In this document: in pieces, positions 14,562-17,375 of the stretch
How positions within the stretch are numbered: the stretch's first letter is position 1
How the letters are laid out: each line of letters opens with the position of its first letter
Source: JBEBBU01 sp041158225
Lineage (GTDB): Bacteria > Pseudomonadota > Gammaproteobacteria > Methylococcales > Methylococcaceae
Assembly: GCA_041158225.1 (NCBI GenBank)
Contig: JBEBBU010000175.1
Coordinates: 1-17,375, forward strand
Direction: 5' to 3'
DNA: 17,375 nt
Made by a program: the position numbers and the translations under genes
The notes under the pieces: generated by a model
What the model was told of the DNA's origin: nothing
The model's input: only the letters and a program-made list of their open reading frames with translations
Databases searched by the model: none

Positions 14562-14900
14562 TCATTTCTGTCTGGCATTGGCGTAGTAAGTGGCCAGCTG
14601 ATCAAGTTCCTCAGGCGTGAAGTTGCTCAATACGCCACTGCTCATATAGGGGTGCTTTCTCTGGCCAGTCTGGAACCTTTTCATCTGGTTGAGCAGGTAG
14701 TCTTTTTTCTGTCCGATGATATTGGGAGACATGAAATCGACTCTGGTATTGTCTGGCCCATGACAGCCGCTACAGAGATAGTAGGCGCTGTCCTCGGCGG
14801 AGAGTGTGTCCGCTTGACTGGCACTGAAGGGCAGGCATCCTGCCAGCAGCATGGGTATCGGTGAAAGCAGGCGCATGATGTGCTGGTTATGTGATTTCAT
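14562..14900 (-). CDS. Lipoprotein monohaem cytochrome c (class I)
   Basis: A 112-residue cytochrome with an N-terminal signal ending in a good lipobox, LLAGC (19-22 of the product), so it is probably lipid-anchored. The haem motif is CSGCH (43-47), and the axial ligand is likely Met86 in GQRKHPYMSSG. The C-terminal helix (FTPEELDQLATYYAN) is typical of cytochrome c5/c553-like domains. The ATG overlaps the stop of the cytochrome-porin gene (TGATG), so translation is coupled. This makes it the natural periplasmic partner of that outer-membrane protein. Confidence 0.88.
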   Translation of the reverse strand: MKSHNQHIMRLLSPIPMLLAGCLPFSASQADTLSAEDSAYYLCSGCHGPDNTRVDFMSPNIIGQKKDYLLNQMKRFQTGQRKHPYMSSGVLSNFTPEELDQLATYYANARQK

Positions 14901-16330
14901 CAGAATGCAACGTTGGTTACGAAGTACATGGTGTTGTTATCCTCTGCGCTGCGGCCACTGCCACTATAGTTGCTGGAGGCGCCATTAAAGGTGGTATAAG
15001 CCCAGTATTGCAGTGACAGTCGTACATTAAGGTAGGGATCAAGTTCTGAATGCCCCTTGCCAAAAGGAATGTAGTCAGCTTCCACCATGAATGAATTGCT
15101 GTTGGGAGAGCCGTTGGCACTGCCATTGATCGGGTCAATGGTGGGGGCGGCACCACCACTGCAGCCACCGCCGTTATAGAGACAGAGATCGCTGCTGCCC
15201 CACTGGTCATTCCATCCCAGTGACAGGTTGTAGGTCTGCTTGTAGGTCCACATACCCATCAGCATGGTGGCATTCAGATTGTTGCCCGCATTGGATGAAT
15301 AACCACCCTGCTTGCCGGCACCCATTTCCATGGCATCACGGGTATACCTGAACATGGCCATGAGCATATTGTCATCATCCAGCATATACCAGTAATTGGA
15401 ATCCACGTTATATTCGGTGTAGCTGTTAAGTGGGCCACCTGCATCATAACTGGGGGATACATTGCCAGAAAGTCCATAGGTGCCAATCATGAAAGTGTGC
15501 GGACCTTCGATGGTCTGGTAGAACATGCGCCAGTAAGGCGCTCCGCCGACCAGTAGGCCATTACTCTGGGAACCACCCCAGACGCCAAGGCCCTCTGCCA
15601 TGCTTTTGCCCTGTGAGGTATAACCACCGCCTTCCAGATAGAAATGGTTGTCGATCATGGTGTAAGCAGTCGCACCCGCAGTATTGGCTCCCGACATGAG
15701 GGCGGCCAGCCATGGCTGCGCTGCTGGCTTGGGGGCAACCGATGATGTCGTATAGGGATACATCCAGGCGTAGGTGGTCATCCAGAAATCAGACATGGTC
15801 GGCGCATTGTTGACCGTGACACCATAGTTCACATGATGATCATTGAAGCTGGTGTGATCGGCATAGCGGATGTCAGCCATGGCCAGGCTGACTGATCTGC
15901 CCACCTGTGGAGAGAAGTTGAGCTGGAGGTAACTGCCCACTTTCTCGGCGATGCGTCCTGTGTAGTAAATGGCATCCCAGTCATTGACGACATTGTTATT
16001 GGTGTTGGAAACCCCGGCACTGTTGCTGAAATAAGTGCCTTTGGGAACATCTCCCTGGGTATTGGTAATGGAAGATACGGATTCTGCAGAAAAGTTGTTG
16101 AGCAGGGTTGGCAGGCTATTGGCGTTTCCTGCCACATAACCATCCAGTTTGAATTTCTGGCCATACTGGGTCAGCCATGGGCCGTAGGACTGCATATGGC
16201 AGGCTGAGCAGGGCTCACCGGTCTGGCGCGAGAAAGCGGGGGTGGCTTCAGCATTCTGCATCAGGCCAGCTGCAAGCAGGGTGGCAATAAGGCCGATTCG
16301 GTAGAGTACCATTAAAGTTCGTTGCTTCAC
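14900..16330 (-). CDS. Cyc2-like outer-membrane cytochrome-porin
   Basis: A 476-residue protein with a signal peptide (cleavage after about Ala29) followed at once by TPAFSRQTGEPCSACH, with haem ligands in CSACH (41-45), and then LTQYGQKFKLDGY. This close set of motifs is the one that marks fused cytochrome-porins of the Cyc2 type, whose founding member in Acidithiobacillus ferrooxidans oxidises iron at the cell surface. The rest is aromatic- and Asn/Gly-rich, with alternating hydrophobic strands and a C-terminal Phe, as expected for a beta-barrel. Cys383 and Cys390 probably form a disulfide in a surface loop. The start is GTG at 16330, 15 bases after the upstream gene. The substrate is unknown; iron, other metals or an organic mediator are possible. 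Confidence 0.85.
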   Translation of the reverse strand: MKQRTLMVLYRIGLIATLLAAGLMQNAEATPAFSRQTGEPCSACHMQSYGPWLTQYGQKFKLDGYVAGNANSLPTLLNNFSAESVSSITNTQGDVPKGTYFSNSAGVSNTNNNVVNDWDAIYYTGRIAEKVGSYLQLNFSPQVGRSVSLAMADIRYADHTSFNDHHVNYGVTVNNAPTMSDFWMTTYAWMYPYTTSSVAPKPAAQPWLAALMSGANTAGATAYTMIDNHFYLEGGGYTSQGKSMAEGLGVWGGSQSNGLLVGGAPYWRMFYQTIEGPHTFMIGTYGLSGNVSPSYDAGGPLNSYTEYNVDSNYWYMLDDDNMLMAMFRYTRDAMEMGAGKQGGYSSNAGNNLNATMLMGMWTYKQTYNLSLGWNDQWGSSDLCLYNGGGCSGGAAPTIDPINGSANGSPNSNSFMVEADYIPFGKGHSELDPYLNVRLSLQYWAYTTFNGASSNYSGSGRSAEDNNTMYFVTNVAF

Positions 16331-16345
16331 GTGGATGATGTCCTG

Positions 16346-17374
16346 TCACTCGTTGTTCATGTTCATCATGGCGCCACACACCATTTCGGGCGCCGCATCA
16401 TTATTCGGTGGCTTGCTGAACTCGCTGGCCGAGAACGGGTTGCTGCCGCCATGATCTGAATGCTGGCCGGTGCCGGCGTGAATGGGCTTGCCTGACCAGA
16501 CCATGGGACCCTTGGGGCCATAGACCATAAGACCGGATACGGTGCCCACGGCCAGTACGTTGACTGCCAGTGTCGCCAGCATACCCATGGGGCGGCGTGT
16601 CTGGATGGTGGGCAGTTGCGAGCACTCCTGGTGAAACAGGTAGGTAAACCAGACCAGGATGGCAATATTGAGCAGGGTAAAGACGGGCATGAAGATCATG
16701 ACATGATCAGGAATCATCATGACCACGACCATGGCACCCATGGTGCCACCCATGACGCCTGCCATGAGGCCGTGGATGACAGCCATGGGGCCACAGCACC
16801 ATGCAGTGATGGTCCCTGAAAGGACTCCCATGACCATGCCGGTCATGGATCCTATGAAGAATCCGTTGGTGGCGCCCACCACGGCACCTGCCATAGTGCC
16901 CACCTGCATGCCTATGGTCATGCCAATCAGCATGCCCATCATGTGGGAAATATTGGCATAAATGAAGGAACGCAGATAGCCAATCGTGGTAATGAGTGCG
17001 GCTGCTGTCAGGTCAAGATAGAAAAACCACCACAGATAGCGGTTGGCAAAAGTGGTGTCATGAAAAAAGATCTCATAGGCCAGCATCTGCAGAAACATGA
17101 CGGCCAGCGTAGATAAGGCGGTTTCTGTCAGGATGATTTTGAGGAAGCGTCGACTCTCCTGACGTATCTCCGTGCATTTGGAGGCTGGAGGACTGTGATC
17201 CTTGGTGTTGGACATATGCTGTGTAACGCCTGCGCTGGTCTGGGTAACATCCAGCAGTTTTTCACCATTCATGCTGACGGATACCAGGCGTCCGTCACTG
17301 GAAAGCTCAAGTGTGAAATGACTGTTACCGCTGTGAGGAGATTCCGCTGTGTGGCAATGGGATTCTTCGTTCAT
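16346..17374 (-). CDS. Met/Gly-rich multi-pass membrane protein (possibly 5'-incomplete)
   Basis: At least 342 residues, read from an ATG at the window edge; the true start may lie outside. The N-terminal 75 residues are soluble and His-containing (SHCHTAESPHSG), with a short beta-like stretch (HFTLELSSDGRLVSV). About six to eight membrane segments follow. Residues 144-229 hold 18 methionines and many GxxxG-type glycines (for example MMGMLIGMTIGMQVG and GGTMGAMVVVMM). A Met-rich end closes the protein (MVCGAMMNMNN). I do not recognise the family. The Met-lined helices suggest copper or silver passage, or tight glycine-zipper packing. As the first visible gene of the redox operon it could be the metal or electron partner of the cytochromes. 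Confidence 0.7.
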   Translation of the reverse strand: MNEESHCHTAESPHSGNSHFTLELSSDGRLVSVSMNGEKLLDVTQTSAGVTQHMSNTKDHSPPASKCTEIRQESRRFLKIILTETALSTLAVMFLQMLAYEIFFHDTTFANRYLWWFFYLDLTAAALITTIGYLRSFIYANISHMMGMLIGMTIGMQVGTMAGAVVGATNGFFIGSMTGMVMGVLSGTITAWCCGPMAVIHGLMAGVMGGTMGAMVVVMMIPDHVMIFMPVFTLLNIAILVWFTYLFHQECSQLPTIQTRRPMGMLATLAVNVLAVGTVSGLMVYGPKGPMVWSGKPIHAGTGQHSDHGGSNPFSASEFSKPPNNDAAPEMVCGAMMNMNNE

Positions 17375-17375
17375 G

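Noticed and set aside
16616..16961. Plus-strand His/Asp- and Met/Pro-rich small frames opposite the Met/Gly-rich protein
   Set aside because: They are complementary-strand reflections of the repetitive ATG/GGC codons of the membrane protein gene, with no start signals.

Overview
The window looks like a chromosome segment of a gammaproteobacterium or a close relative such as Acidithiobacillia. The best support is the housekeeping order lptM-lysA-dapF-DUF484-xerC, together with tatABC and a full-length mutY. The abundance of c-type cytochromes and metal-binding motifs suggests a respiratory or chemolithotrophic lifestyle, but the genus cannot be read from this stretch. No tRNA, rRNA, CRISPR array or insertion sequence was seen.

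Left part (1-7469), mostly core genes: the 3' end of an unrecognised gene; the complete twin-arginine translocase tatA-tatB-tatC; a DUF5765-type membrane protein; mutY on the opposite strand; then a tightly coupled plus-strand operon of a 42-residue LptM-type lipoprotein, lysA, dapF, a DUF484 protein and xerC, with stop/start overlaps between the first four genes.

Middle part (7456-13147), metal handling: on the minus strand a VOC (glyoxalase-fold) protein and a TauE/SafE (DsbD_2-like) membrane protein with a His/Met-rich tail. Divergent from these, across a 281-bp intergenic region with three short dyads, lies a five-gene plus-strand cluster. It holds a 79-residue membrane peptide, a stand-alone Cys-rich domain like the N-terminus of CcoI-type ATPases (TTG start), a His-rich YtxH-like membrane protein, an HMA_2-like protein without CxxC, and a Cu(I)-type P1B ATPase. 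The ATPase has one degenerate and one canonical HMA domain, and its HP motif reads HF.

Right part (13034-17374), a compact minus-strand redox operon: a Met/Gly-rich multi-pass membrane protein (at the window edge), a Cyc2-like outer-membrane cytochrome-porin, a lipoprotein monohaem cytochrome c, a Met/His-rich cytochrome c, an SHP-type (DUF1924) cytochrome c and a cytochrome b561. Spacers run from -4 to +15 bp. The set contains every compartment needed to move electrons between the outer surface and the inner-membrane quinone pool. It is the best candidate for an undescribed system here, and it may be tied to copper through the adjoining ATPase cluster and shared Met/His-rich segments.
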